The position numbers were made by a program, and so were the translations under genes. Under the pieces are notes generated by a model. It saw only the letters and a program-made list of their open reading frames with translations, searched no databases and had not been told where the DNA came from. DNA of 30,717 nucleotides from Chalciporus piperatus (Eukaryota; Basidiomycota; Agaricomycetes; Boletales; Boletaceae). Of this stretch, positions 1 through 10,899 are shown one piece after another (the first letter of the stretch is position 1; the number at the start of each line of letters is the position of its first letter). The stretch lies in NCBI GenBank assembly GCA_038093975.1, contig JBBPTG010000271.1, positions 1-30,717 of the forward strand. The letters run 5' to 3'.

Positions 1-1521
1 GCATATGACGAAAGGGCCTGGGAGTTGCTGAGAGTACCCCCCGTCTCTCAGGTCACGGTAGGTCTTGCTCTACTTGGCACGTCTAGCAAGGGGAGACCGG
101 CAGTCTCCAAATCGTAAACTGCAGGAAGTGGTTAGCGAACAAAGGCTGGATGAGAATAAGTGGGTCAAATACAGGGAGCCTGAGGGAGGGGCCTCTGGGA
201 CGGGCCATGGCGGCCTCAACGCTCAAAATCGCTTCACGGCAAAAGCGTGTGTCGGAATGCCCACAGGGAGTGAGAACGTACATAGGCATTCTATTCCAGC
301 ACCCTGGCTTCACTGCTTGTTTGGTATTGAGGACGCCGATAGTAATTCTCGCGACACTCAAAATGTCAGTGGGCCGTCACCGGACTCGACGTGTGGCACG
401 TGTACGAATCCCGCGTTGTCTCGGCTCTAGACGATGCGAGAGTGATCTGGATGTACTTACCGCAGCAGGAAAGTTCACAACAATCCCCATGTTGTGTGAC
501 AATCCTGGGGGAATGGGAATACGTGATACACTCAAATTTCGCAGGCCCATCACGATCAGTGCTATGTCATTGTCAAGCCTGAGCGTGAACGATATACTTA
601 ACGGCGACATGGCTTTAGCTTTCTTGGATGTCTGATAACGATCCTCTGATTGGCTATCACTCCACCCGTACATGTTACAGCCATTACATACTGCTTGTCT
701 TTCTTCAGTCGTAACGTTGGCGCCTGGGAGTCCGACTCTCAGGAGTTTGTGCATGAGGCTAAATAAGTCAGCTCTGGCAAGTTTTGCAACTCACAAAGTT
801 TCTTCGGAGGTCCCATATCTTGCGATGGTAGCATCGCTGGGTAGACCGAGCGTGATAACATTTAGACATGTCGGCAACGCAAACACCCTGTACGACTTGG
901 GGTGGGAACAGCCAGGAACAGCCCCATATCCTGTTTTCCGTGAGAGCGTGCCTGTGTGATGTAAATAGCACATTGTCCTTGGAAAATTGAGTATAGCAAA
1001 CCGCGACATGGGAACTTGAACCTACTTGAACCCACATATGTGGGCTCTGGATCGCACTCGGTAGCGCACGTCCAATCAACGAGCGACAATGACGATCGCA
1101 CGAGTTCATGAACCCGTGCACCCTTTTCTGAGCCTCCATGGAGCGCCCACGATCTTCCTGTTATCGGTACCCCATCATCCCATGGCTGTGACTGACCCTG
1201 TCGCGAGGGCTATGCATATAGGTGTCCTAGCTATGTTCTACGGGGCTTGGTTGTCGCAGGTTTTGCCAGCAACCCAAAATACTGGTCGATACGCACCTTC
1301 ACCACCGTCATTGGTCGATATGTATAGCTCAACGAGCCAGACCTGCCATGAATGACTGGATCAGATGGTGTACAACCTCCCATGATGATTGTCGTTAATT
1401 AGCCAGCTTTAAAGATATCAAGTTTAAACCGCCCACGACCGAGTTAGGCTGTGTCGGTGATGATGGTGATGATGATGTTGATGTATGTCAAGTTATCTGT
1501 GTTTGGGATAAGCTGTGGTGA
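1..1521. other. 5' flank of left eIF4E gene; no recognised gene
   Basis: No protein family is recognised here. The strand opposite eIF4E, read outward, has reading frames kept in both arms, for example minus strand 768–1139, matching plus 22497–22832. The 36-nt indel between the arms keeps that frame, and a plausible GT donor follows a frame at about 450–620. An unknown spliced gene is therefore possible, though conserved frames are expected in so recent a duplicate. A short ATG/GTG-type microsatellite (TGATGATGGTGATGATGATG-like) lies at about 1454–1485, just upstream of eIF4E. Around 1030–1047 there is a near-palindrome centred on CACATATGTG. Confidence 0.4.
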
Positions 1522-1596
1522 TTGACAACTTGGACTGGATTGTCGGTCCGAGTCCTGTCTCTTACCACGACCGACCCTCCGTCGACGTCCTTCACA

Positions 1597-3077
1597 ATGT
1601 CGAGTCCGCCTTCATCACAGCAATCATTGCAGGCTTCTATGCACGCTCCCAAACCAGAGCGTCCAGCTGGATTAAGGCCACCATCGCTCAACCAACTCGC
1701 AGCCCGTATCAACCTCAACTCGTCGAGCACAACACCAACAGCGACCTCGGCCGTCCGACCTCGTCTCGCTGCATCTCTACTTCGGACAGGATCCCAGACT
1801 TCTCTCTCGACCTCCTCTACCAATGACTCTATGGCAGTCAATGTACCCTCAACCCGCTCCACCTCTCCCGCATTGACGCCCACGACTATCGCCACACCTC
1901 CCAAATCCACCACACCTTCCATTCCAGAGGAAGGACCACTCGAGACAACCGAACGGCTCACTCAGGAAAAGCTGAACGAGCTTAACCAAGAGACCGGTTC
2001 CACCATTCGGTCGCCCGAGAAGAGGATCCATGGGTACAAGAACATCCCTAGTCTCGATGTTATCACTGCACGTCTAGCCAAAGCAAGATCGCTCAGTATC
2101 GATGGATCTGCACGTCCCCCAGAGGCAGAGATGATCGAGGATCCGAAAACCCCAGGTGCAGTTATGAAGGCACCAGAACACCCACTTCAGTATACTTGGT
2201 GCGTGGGCATACTTCATATCTCTCCCTCACATGACTCCTCATATCGTGCCCATAATCACAGGACAATCTACCACGATAGTAAAGCCAAGGGCCCGCCTAA
2301 GCCTCAAGGCGAGGATGCCGCTCCTTTCACTGCGGTTCCCGAGTCCGATGACTATGAGGCAGGGCTCACAGTTATCGGAGAATTCGACACCGTAGAATCA
2401 TTCTGCCGGTACTTCAATTGGCTCAAGCCGCCCTCAAAGCTCGAGCGGAACTCGAACTATCATATTTTCAAGTCCGGCATCAAGCCCATGTGGGAAGATG
2501 CAGCCAATGCCCAGGGTGGGAAGTGGGTGCTGACGATGAAGAACAACCCTGCCCTGCTGGATCGGTGCTGGACATGGTTGGCGATGGCGCTCGTCGGAGA
2601 AGAATTGGAAGAAGGCGACGAGATTTGTGGCGCTGTCGTGAGCTTGAGGAGCAAGGTGGATCGTATTCAGCTGTGGACCCGGAGTAAAGAAGACGTGGAG
2701 GGGTTGAACAGTATCGGGAAGAAACTCGTCAAGCTTCTTGATGTTTCCGAAGCCGATAGCATTGGACTCGAGTTCCAGGTCAGTGTCTTGGCTTTTGTTT
2801 GGTTGACTCATTGCTTATTCCATGGATGGCACACATGCAGTATAACACCGAGGATCGGCCTTTAGCAAACAAGTTCCTATCCATTCAAGCTATGCCAACC
2901 ACGTCGTATCGGACATCGTTTCCTGCAGCCAATCACGCCCACAAGGGTTCCTTTGGAAACGTCATCAGCCCTACCAGCGAGTCTGGAACACCCACGAGCT
3001 CGGTCAATGGCGGTGCTTTCGGAAGCTTTGGAATGGGAAATATCGGTGGTACCGGATGGAGGCCCAAACGAACGTGA
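1597..3077 (+). CDS. eIF4E-family cap-binding protein, class II (4EHP-like), left copy
   Basis: This is a cytoplasmic mRNA cap-binding protein. Three exons are inferred: 1597–2198, 2262–2778 and 2841–3077, giving 451 aa; introns are 63 and 62 bp. The start is the ATG opening MSSPPSSQQ; an in-frame upstream start at 1522 is possible. The first ~200 residues are Ser/Thr/Pro-rich and probably disordered. The eIF4E fold follows: YTW, then a YEAGL..IGEFDTVESF block, GIKPMWEDAAN..GGKW, a CWTWLAMALVGEE helix and ICGAVVSLRSK. The first cap-stacking position is Tyr rather than Trp, and GIKPMWED matches the 4EHP (eIF4E2) class, which usually represses translation. The Trp of the usual VE(D/Q)FW motif is Cys (VESFC). 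The C-terminal tail is Gly/Ser-rich. This copy differs from the right copy by at least one residue, Thr versus Ile in the APF(T/I)AVPES segment. Confidence 0.88.
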
Positions 3078-3187
3078 AGCTCGATTGGTTGGCGGTTCGC
3101 TCGGGGAAGGAAAGTCGGTCTTGCAAGAAGTTAAGTTTCCACTTTGTACGATGTCCTGTTCGGCAATACCTCGCTCTTCGCAATCAT

Positions 3188-3311
3188 TGAACGAAATGTA
3201 CTGGATTCTGTGTCGTGCGAGCTCATGAGCTTGATACCTACATATATTTTTCTTGGCGAAACGTTTGACCCAATGAAATGGTAGTGCGGGCGATATGGAG
3301 TCGCGCGAGCG
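3188..3311 (+). repeat. Dispersed ~122-bp 3'-flank element, copy A
   Basis: The segment starts at GAACGAAATG, contains the 12-bp palindrome AGCTCATGAGCT, then GATACCTACAT, a T-run and CTTGG, and ends at GGAGTCGCGCGAGCG. It lies about 110 bp past the eIF4E stop. A close copy in the same orientation follows the unrelated HET gene (10649–10770), and the mirror copy is in the right arm. Confidence 0.75.
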
Positions 3312-3387
3312 ACACACCCTTTGATGTGCCCTTTGACGCCAAGGAGCACCAGTGAGACTCTATGAACGTATCATCCACCTCCCACCA

Positions 3388-3687
3388 CCGCAACTTACCA
3401 GCCATCGTCTCAATCTGCCGGCAATAGTATTTCCACTACATCGCAGTACCATCGACCCCTCCAGAATCCGAGTCTCCCACTTTCCCGTCCTGACAACATT
3501 GTATCATCTGATCTTGGGTTCGTAACGATTAGGACGATGGAAGATCTATCCGGCCTACACAACCTTACGCCCCATTGACCCCTCATTGCTTCGGATCTGG
3601 ACATTTGTCTCGTACACATGCAAGGCGTGTGCTAGGTGTTTATGAATAGTGGAAACGGTCTTGATCCTCTTTGTAAAAAGCTGTAGG
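3388..3687. other. Intergenic, between eIF4E and the GTPase gene
   Basis: About 300 bp between the 3' end of the left repeat arm and the stop codon of the convergent GTPase gene. Open frames here do not resemble a protein family. It probably holds the two 3' ends and their polyadenylation regions. Confidence 0.5.
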
Positions 3688-5558
3688 TCAGAGGTGCCAG
3701 TGATGTCCGTCAGTATAGGTCCCCGCCGAGGTAAGATATACTGCACGGACAAGTCGCGTTTTGCATTTGGACACCAATTCAAGTGACCTCTCGATCTCAA
3801 CGAGATCTGCCCTGATCTAAGTTCACAAGATATGTCAAGAGCTTCTGATGACGAAGCTGGTATACCCACAAACGCCCAAACCCTCGCGAAGATTGTGAGC
3901 TTGTCCAGAATCAGACCCAGGATATCTGAATCAATGTAGTGCTGATGATCATTTTGAAAATTCATCGCATCCGTATGAAGATCGACGAAGCCCTGTGACA
4001 GTTGCTCTGAGTTGTTCGTGTTTTTCTCCAGCTCCTGAAAGAATGTAACAACGAGAAAAGGTTACAAGTCGACAAAGGTGCACGAAGGTGGACCGGCTTC
4101 ACCTGACGATAGCCATCTATCTCCTCTCTCATGTCTTCCATCGAGTATTCTTGGTCCTGGAACGCGTCGAGGAAGTCTCTGGTGAAATCTGATGGTAGAA
4201 TACTCAGTCACCAAATCCTCCGCACTCATGGAAACGTTAGATAAGTCACCTGTAGCAATGGCTCTCGCATTCCCAACCACGCGCTGCGATTTCCAGTCAA
4301 GTTCTATGTATTTCTATAGACTGTCAAGACTGCACGTCGGTAAGTCATCGAAAAGGATTACCTTACAGAGTGCATCCCAGCGTCCTTGCGCCGTCGCGAT
4401 CGTCGTGGTCTTCGTGAGCCCCCAAGAGACGGTCCTGAAGACTACCCACACCGTTTGCGCGGAGTCTGCAAGCTTCTGGATTTCGGCTTGGAGCACCGTC
4501 TCTTTGGTGGCATCAAATGTCTCCTGGTTCTTCTTCAAAAGCTCTTCGATCTGGGAATCACGTTATTCTGTTCCTTTTCTAGCTTAGGTGGTCTCTCGCA
4601 TCCTCACATTCCGTTTTTCCTCGAGCAGGCGTTCCAACTCCGTGTCTTTCGCCTTGATGACGTCCTGCATCTCCTTCGTTCGAGCTAGCATGTCGTCTTC
4701 ACTTTTTCCCAATAGTCCCTGAAGATCCATGTTCACTATGGGTGCACGAGATGCGTATGAAAGCACTTCTCACAAATAACTCATCGATGATGCCAGCTTT
4801 TACGCTTTCATTGTCCCGGAGGTAGGAAACGACCTTTGAAGCAGAGTCGATGTCACTGTTGTGACGTATCATCACGGCCCCGGCTTCGAAAAGAGGCTTG
4901 AAGGGGGAGTCCTGACCCTTGAAGATGATCTCTCGCCTGACGCCCACAGCTAGGTCAACCAAATCCCACTTGACCGTGACAATGACCAGGTTCTTCAGAA
5001 TCTGAGATCCGCAAAGTGCCTGTAGCATCTGCACATTCTGTCCCAGTGACTCATCCACTTCGGCGATGTTGATTGGGTGAACGTAAATGACCCCTGTGAG
5101 ATGCTGTTTTTTGAAGCGATTGTATCTTAAATCGACGTCAGAGTCAGGAACTGGGTTATAAAATATCGCATACTCTTTACTCAGAAAGTTATCAATCATC
5201 TGGAGGACTTGAGTTTCCGTCAGGCGATCGTGCGGGCCACCGCAACCCGGTGTGTCGATGAAGTTAATTACATGGCCATCTGCAGCAACCCAGCGTGTCA
5301 CCTGAATCTGGGGCGTCTCCGAGCCGCACGTAGTAATGGAGGGGCCAGACGCGACGATCGTTTTGATAAGCTGTCCGATGGAATAACGAATCAGTGGTGA
5401 GTGTGTTGGGATGGAGCGAATCGTTTACGGAAGACTTTCCAGCTCCAGCGGGGCCTATGACACTTTCGCATGTCATTCAAGCGCCAGCTCACAGGTATGT
5501 CAAAGCGTTCTACTCACGCGACGACTCCCTCAGGGTGTGGATAGCGTTCGTCATCCAT
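3688..5558 (-). CDS. G-domain (AIG1/GIMAP-like) P-loop GTPase
   Basis: Minus-strand exons 5558–5518, 5462–5429, 5370–4774, 4718–4608, 4550–4362, 4313–4250, 4188–4103, 4034–3870 and 3816–3688 join in frame into about 471 aa, starting MDDERYPHPEG. Motifs: G1 GPAGAGKSS at residues ~17–25, a candidate G2 Thr in SITTCGS, G3 FIDTPGCGG at ~61–69, and G4 VTVKWD at ~155. After the G domain comes a charged, coiled-coil-like region (KDTELERLLEEKRN and following). The C-terminus ends LTSAGTYTDGHHWHL. Fungal proteins of this type resemble the TRAFAC AIG1/septin-like GTPases; their substrates are unknown. Agaricomycete genomes carry many, often near NLR and HET genes. The gene is divergent from the WD40–TPR–HET gene and may share its promoter region. 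A broken paralogue lies at 10900–11990. Intron positions are hand-inferred, and the 4773–4719 intron is the least certain. Confidence 0.82.
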
Positions 5559-6247
5559 GCTTCGGATTCGTAGATGGTTGCTGACTCGAGTCGGGGGGAT
5601 TCGACTCAATGCTCTGACTGAGTTCCTCCGGCTTTGGAAATTCGACGCGTCAGCACCAACGCATGTTTCTGTCTGATGAAAATGGCAGTACCGGGGTCAG
5701 TAAGTACGTGGAGTCAATGAATATGGAAATGTCACCGTGGGCAACATGAACTGTCTCGAGCTAGGATGAGTTACACGTGCAGATCAAGTTGCTCACCATG
5801 TTGGGACTCAACGCATAGATGAGGAAACAATGGTCCAAGGAAGGTACTAGTACCAACTCTGATCAAGATGAAAGCGCGCATGATCGATCGATCCCTTGAA
5901 TGTTGAATTACACGTGTGTTCCATTCGAAGATCCGGGGGGGAATTTAATTTTTAAGAAGCTGTTTCAAGACAAAAAGAAGGACCTATAACCTCGTTGCAC
6001 CCTCAGGCCTCAGGCCCAGGGTTCCAATCGGAAAATAGTGGGGTGTTCATCTCGCACCCTGTCAATCTGAATCGCGAGGGCAAAGGGTCAAAGTTCAACG
6101 GGGAAGATATATCCTCGCATGATGCACGGCTCAGGCCGCTACTTAACGAACTCGAAATTTTCTGTCTTACCACTGGCCTTGGACTCTCCGTTGCGGACTC
6201 GTGCCCTATTTCGTATCGAGTACGCGCGTGCGCATGCGGCTTGAATC
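5559..6247. promoter_or_regulatory. Intergenic region between divergent GTPase and HET genes
   Basis: About 690 bp separates the start of the minus-strand GTPase from the start of the plus-strand WD40–TPR–HET gene, so it should contain both promoters. No coding frame is convincing. CACGTG-type hexamers occur near 5774 and 5911, and a GATCGATCGATC run lies near 5882–5893. No TATA box or known operator could be assigned with confidence. Confidence 0.4.
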
Positions 6248-9200
6248 ATGGCGTCGACAAAACTCAAAGGTGAGAAGTTCACCGACTTTGGCCCGGGTGG
6301 CCCTTTGGGCTTACTTACTCGCGAAGCCAACACAACACCACACCGAGAAATTCGAACCGACAAACGGCTGTCATGTCTGTCGTTCTTCCCGGATGGCGCT
6401 GAAATGGTGCTTGTCTTCGAGGATGGGACCGGGATTAGAAAACGAGTTCTAGACGGTCGTAGCGTGGGAACCCCGCTGGAGGCATCTACCATCATCACCT
6501 CCCGAGACGGGCGATGGCTTGTTGGTGGGCGGAGAGATGGAAAGCTGACGATCTGGGACAGGGCAGACATGAAGGGATCTGCCATCCACACGACGGAGCA
6601 CCACAGCAAGGAGGTCACCGCACTCGACATCTCCCCTGATTCGTCCAAAGTCGCAAGCGGTGCAGAGGACGGCTCTGTCATCTTCTGGAGTCGCGCCTTG
6701 GGAAAACGGCTTGGAGATTCTATCCAGCTCGGTGCCGGTGCTGTCGCATCTCTCCAGTTTTCCACCGCTGGTGACCGCCTCGCGGGCTGCCACTATGCTG
6801 AAGATGGCGCAGTCTACGTTTGGGACGTCTCTAACACTCAGCCCACCCTCCTCTTCAAAGTCGCACACACGTGGGTGCACAAGCTGAGGTGGTCGCATGA
6901 CGAGAAATGTGTCTTTGCTGGATCTACAGCTTCGATGGCAGTCATCAACGCGTCCACGGGGTCGGCAACCTTCCACCCTTTTGGTTTCAGCGACCTCGCC
7001 AGTAACGGAAAATTCATTGTATCTTTCACTTCCAACGTCGGCATCCGGTTTTTAGATACCGCCGATTACCGCGAAATCGTGCAAACCCTTCCCTGCAGCG
7101 CATTTTCTCTTTCACAAGATGACACTCTTCTTGCCACTCGGCCGCTACATGACGCCGCTGGGTCACTCTCAATTCGGGATCTTCAACATCTCCTTCCAAA
7201 ATTCTACACTATCGCCGTAAGTCTTCATTGCTTCGTTCAGCTTTGACTATTGACATTTTCCGTCTTCTTTGACCCAGACTGTGAGTGACTTCCTACATGA
7301 TTTTGTCCCCGTGCTGAAGGTTATTCAAACTAAACTCTTTTGTCTACAGCCCGTGAGTTCGACCAAATCTATGCCTATGCAGTGCTCCTTGGATACTGAC
7401 ATTCCTCTCAAACCCGGATTGCATAGTTCCTAGACGTTGACGACGCGCCACTAGTGGCCTGGTACGAAGGAAGGTTGCAGGATGCGGAGGCGATTCTGTC
7501 GAATGATATAATGCATCGGCCATCTAGCCACCGAGCATTCGCCCACCGTGCGCTTGTCAGGGCCCGTCTGGAGGATTGGGACGCATCGCTTGATGATGCA
7601 AGAACGGTAACCCCAGCTCATCTCAGATCAGTAAGACAATGCTCACCGATGTTCATACCCAGTCATTACGCCTCCGACCTACCGCCCTGGCTCATATTGC
7701 AAAAGGAATCGCTCTGTCCGGGAAGAAAGATGGTGCACGTACCAAGCACGAGATTGATCTCGCTCTCCATGAATGCTCTTCCCATGAACGAGGGTTAATG
7801 TTGCTTATTAAAGTGCGTTACACAATTCTATCGTCTCTTGCTCCGATTACGAGCGTATTTACAACCTGTTTAGCACATCCTTGTCTTCAAGGGTGGACAC
7901 CATGAAGATGCCATAGAGGACCTAACATCGCTTACCGAGGCCGCGGCCGACAAGCGGATGCATCGATTCGTTCTGGTAGGTATTCTTTACAGCGTCCCCC
8001 ATAAGACTTTGCTGACCTGTATCCAGGCTTATATGCATCTACTCCGAGGAGAAGAAGCAATGAAGAGCAAGAATCATTATGGGGCGATCAAGTCATTCAC
8101 GAGCGCGCAGAATGTCGGGCCATTCGGCAAAGTTCCTCAGCTAAATACAATTTGCCTGGTAAGATTCGGTTGTCTTTTGTATTCGCTTTATTTAACTCTC
8201 ATCGGAAGTTGTTTGGATGGGAATATGATCCTCTTTGGTTTTCAATTCATCAACAAAAATGCGAAGCACTGCTCGCTGCACGGCGCCCAAAGGATGCTGC
8301 CGATTTGCTCATTGCAATCTCTGATGAATTCCAATACGAGATGACGACGGATCGGCAGAAGGTTGATTGGTTCGATAGTGAGTACTCCGTCATAATATTA
8401 GCCGATGTACGTCCGAATGATGGCTATCAGGGAAGAAGTTACAATGTGCCAGGGTGTCCGAGGGGTTAGGTGACCTTGCCATGCGATCGAGGCGGCTGGA
8501 TGAAGCTGTGCTCCATTACTTGGCTGCTTTGGCCAACAACCCACCGTTTGCAGAACGACTGTTTACGAAGCGCAGCAAGGCTCATCTGGCAAGAGAGTCG
8601 TGGGAAGATGCACTGCATGACGCAGACGAGGTGGGTTTTCTTCTCGGTTTGACGCTGAGGCTGAGCATCAATGACTGTCCTCACAGGCGATCGCGCTGAG
8701 CCCCTTGTCTCCCGGCGCGCTGGAGTGCAGGGAGGCTGCGCTGCGTGGCCTGGACCAGCATTTTGCTGCGTTCGACCTATTGAACCCCGAGGACACGCAG
8801 ACCAACGAGTCGCCTGGTGCAAAGATCTCTTGTAAGTCTTCCTGATACTCTATGTGACGTGACGCAGGTTGGTTGACACTTCCCTAGCGAAAATAGAACA
8901 TAACGCCGAGATCCGTGCCGTATTCGCCGAAACGAAAGCAACCATTGATGCGACTCGCCAAAAGATCCTGAAAAAGTGTCCATTCGTTGTTATTGATGTC
9001 GAAACCGGCCGTCTCTGTAATGCATCAGAGTGGACCCAAAAGTTCGAAGAGAGCTCGCTCTACAAGGAACTTGCTACCTCGGGGATGGTGAAGGAGGAAC
9101 TCGTCCAACTTACCGTCGAACGGTTCTTCGCATACGTCATGTTTTCGCACAGATGGGATGAGGAGCACAAAGAACCAACATTCCAGGACCTCTCAGGAAA

Positions 9201-10491
9201 GTCTGTCTGGGACTTACCGCCATCGCCCACGATCAACAAGTTACGCAAATTCTTGGAGCTCGTCAAGAAGGCTGGGTTTAGGTTCGCGTGGTCGGACACG
9301 TGTTGCATTGACAAGACGAACCGAGATTCATTAGCCGAATCAATAACCTTGATGTATACGTGGTATGGAGGATCAGCCCTTACTATCGTTTTCCTCGCGA
9401 ACGTCCCGTCACCGTCCAGACCAGGTGACCTCAGGATCAGCGTTTGGATGACGCGGGGCTGGACGCTACAGGAGCTTCTCGCTCCCAAGGTGATCCAATT
9501 CTACGACGCGGACTGGAATCCCTATCTCAGCGACCTCTCCCCCAACCACAAAGACTCCCTCGAGATCATGCAGGAACTAGCTGCCATAATGAGTCTGGAT
9601 CATAGAATGCTCGTTGACTTTACCCCGGACGCTTTGGGAGTGCGGGAGAAGCTACGCTTAGCTTCGACACGTACCACTACGAAGGAGGAAGATATCGCCT
9701 ACTGCTTGATCGGAATTTTTGCCAGTGACCTTCGACCTCACTATGGCGAGGGATTGGCCGCGCTTGGACTCCTCTTGCAGGGAGTCGTTAGTCGTTCTGG
9801 CGAAGTGACAGTGCTCGCCTGGTCGGGAGAGTCGTCGACCTTTCACAGCTGTCTTCCCTCCGAGATAACTGTTTACCAACAGTCCCCATCCATCCCATCT
9901 GTCCCGGACGACCAGATGAAGAATCAGGTTGCAACGCTACGCTCCTCTGTATCCATGGAGGAGGTCGCAAACATCTATCTTAGAATAATCAAGCTGGGCT
10001 CGCCCCGCTTTGCTGACCGTCGTCTCAGTCTGCCCTGCATCCAATTCATCGTCACAGAACTCAGCATGACAGCCGGAGGTTCCCTCCGCACTCGCGTCAA
10101 GCATACCTACAAGGCCAAAGCACCTGGTCTTCTCCCCGTCACATTCCAGACAGCAGCTCTGCTTTCCACCAACCTGAAGCCCCCGGGAAGGCTCATACTC
10201 GTGCACCCATGGATTCGTGATCTCCTGGGTCCTGTACAGCCACACGGCGACTGGGACGATGACCCGGAGGCTGACGCTCATAGCGCATCGTCCCCCCCAG
10301 TTCCATCATACGGTCATCCCCAAGCCATGAGCTTGTTCGTCCGCCTACGGCAGCCAGTCACCGCACTTCTGCTGGAGAAGGACACACACCACAGTTACCG
10401 GCGAGTCGCCACCGATGTTGAGATCACCATCCAATTACCCCCAACTTTTTCATCAAAGGATATCCACGCGGGTGTGCTGGACATATTGTGA
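6248..10491 (+). CDS. WD40–TPR–HET fusion protein (heterokaryon-incompatibility type)
   Basis: Probable cytoplasmic self/non-self recognition protein. Inferred exons: 6248–7216, 7278–7280, 7350–7352, 7427–7606, 7663–7812, 7874–7975, 8027–8158, 8209–8377, 8431–8630, 8687–8831 and 8888–10491. All join in frame to about 1218 aa. Residues 1–320 form degenerate WD40 repeats (VTALDISPDSSKVASGAEDGSVIFW and similar). Residues ~330–680 are helical and TPR-like (EAVLHYLAALANNPPFAERLF; ALHDADEAIALSP). The HET domain (~765–895) has YVMFSHRWDEE, FAWSDTCCIDK and MTRGWTLQELLAP. Next comes the usual HET-downstream block (TTTKEEDIAYCLIGIF) and a ~300-aa C-terminal region. Overexpressed HET domains cause cell death in filamentous fungi. 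The well-known order is HET–NACHT–WD40; here WD40 is N-terminal, HET is near the C-terminus and no NACHT is seen. Two 3-nt exons are suggested, but a single 210-bp intron is equally in frame. Confidence 0.85.
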
Positions 10492-10895
10492 TGCGTACAT
10501 AGCCTTTCAGTTCGCTTTCGTGCTTATCAATCTCCTTTCCTGCCGTCTGACTGCTGCAGCCTGCCAGTGCTTGAGTGAAGTTCCCCTCGGCGACTAGGCT
10601 AGCCTAATCAACGATTCGTCATGTCAGCGATCCTCGAGTTAACTACATCGAACGAAATGTGCAGGCTCCTGTGTCGTGCGAGCTCATGAGCTTGATACCT
10701 ACATGTATTTTTTCTTGGAGAGATATTGGTCCGATGAAATGGTAGTGCGCGATATGGAGTCGCGCGAGCGGGTCCATTCAACGTTTTATTATCCAACAAT
10801 GTCATAAATTCCCTTGAGACTAGATCAAGGCTTGTGAGCACAAACTTGAAACTGCCGATCAACTAACAGATCAAACATCCACCACCACTATCACG
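10492..10895. other. 3' flank of the HET gene
   Basis: About 400 bp containing the HET-gene 3' end and dispersed element copy B (10649–10770). No open frame here resembles a protein. It precedes the degraded GTPase on the opposite strand. Confidence 0.5.
10649..10770 (+). repeat. Dispersed ~122-bp 3'-flank element, copy B
   Basis: This matches copy A over its whole length with substitutions and small indels. It sits about 157 bp downstream of the stop codon of the WD40–TPR–HET gene, in the same sense as that gene. The shared parts include GTCGTGCGAGCTCATGAGC, the poly-T/CTTGG block and ATGAAATGGTAGTGCG. It could be a short interspersed or miniature element, or a transcribed 3'-end element. 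No clear target duplication is seen. Confidence 0.75.
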
Positions 10896-10899
10896 GTTC

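Larger units (their letters stand above)
1..3387 (+). repeat. Left arm of a large inverted repeat (eIF4E duplication)
   Basis: Bases 1–3387 match the reverse complement of 20219–23599 almost base for base: base 1 pairs with 23599 and the match stops at 3387/20219. The arm holds about 1.5 kb of non-annotated sequence, an eIF4E-family gene and its 3' flank. By eye, differences are scattered substitutions plus a few indels: about 36 bp extra here near 891–926, about 46 bp missing here near 1250, and a 12-bp duplication here near 3312–3323. Because the match begins at base 1, the true repeat may extend left of the window. Confidence 0.95.

Noticed and set aside
1488..1961. 157-aa minus-strand open frame antisense to eIF4E (and its mirror at 21634–22107)
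   Set aside because: It lies fully within the low-complexity Ser/Thr/Pro coding region of eIF4E in another frame. Its Val/Gly/Glu-rich content is a shadow of that composition.
6139..6765. 208-aa minus-strand frame opposite the WD40 exon
   Set aside because: It overlaps the well-supported WD40–TPR–HET gene and has Ser/Pro-rich shadow composition.
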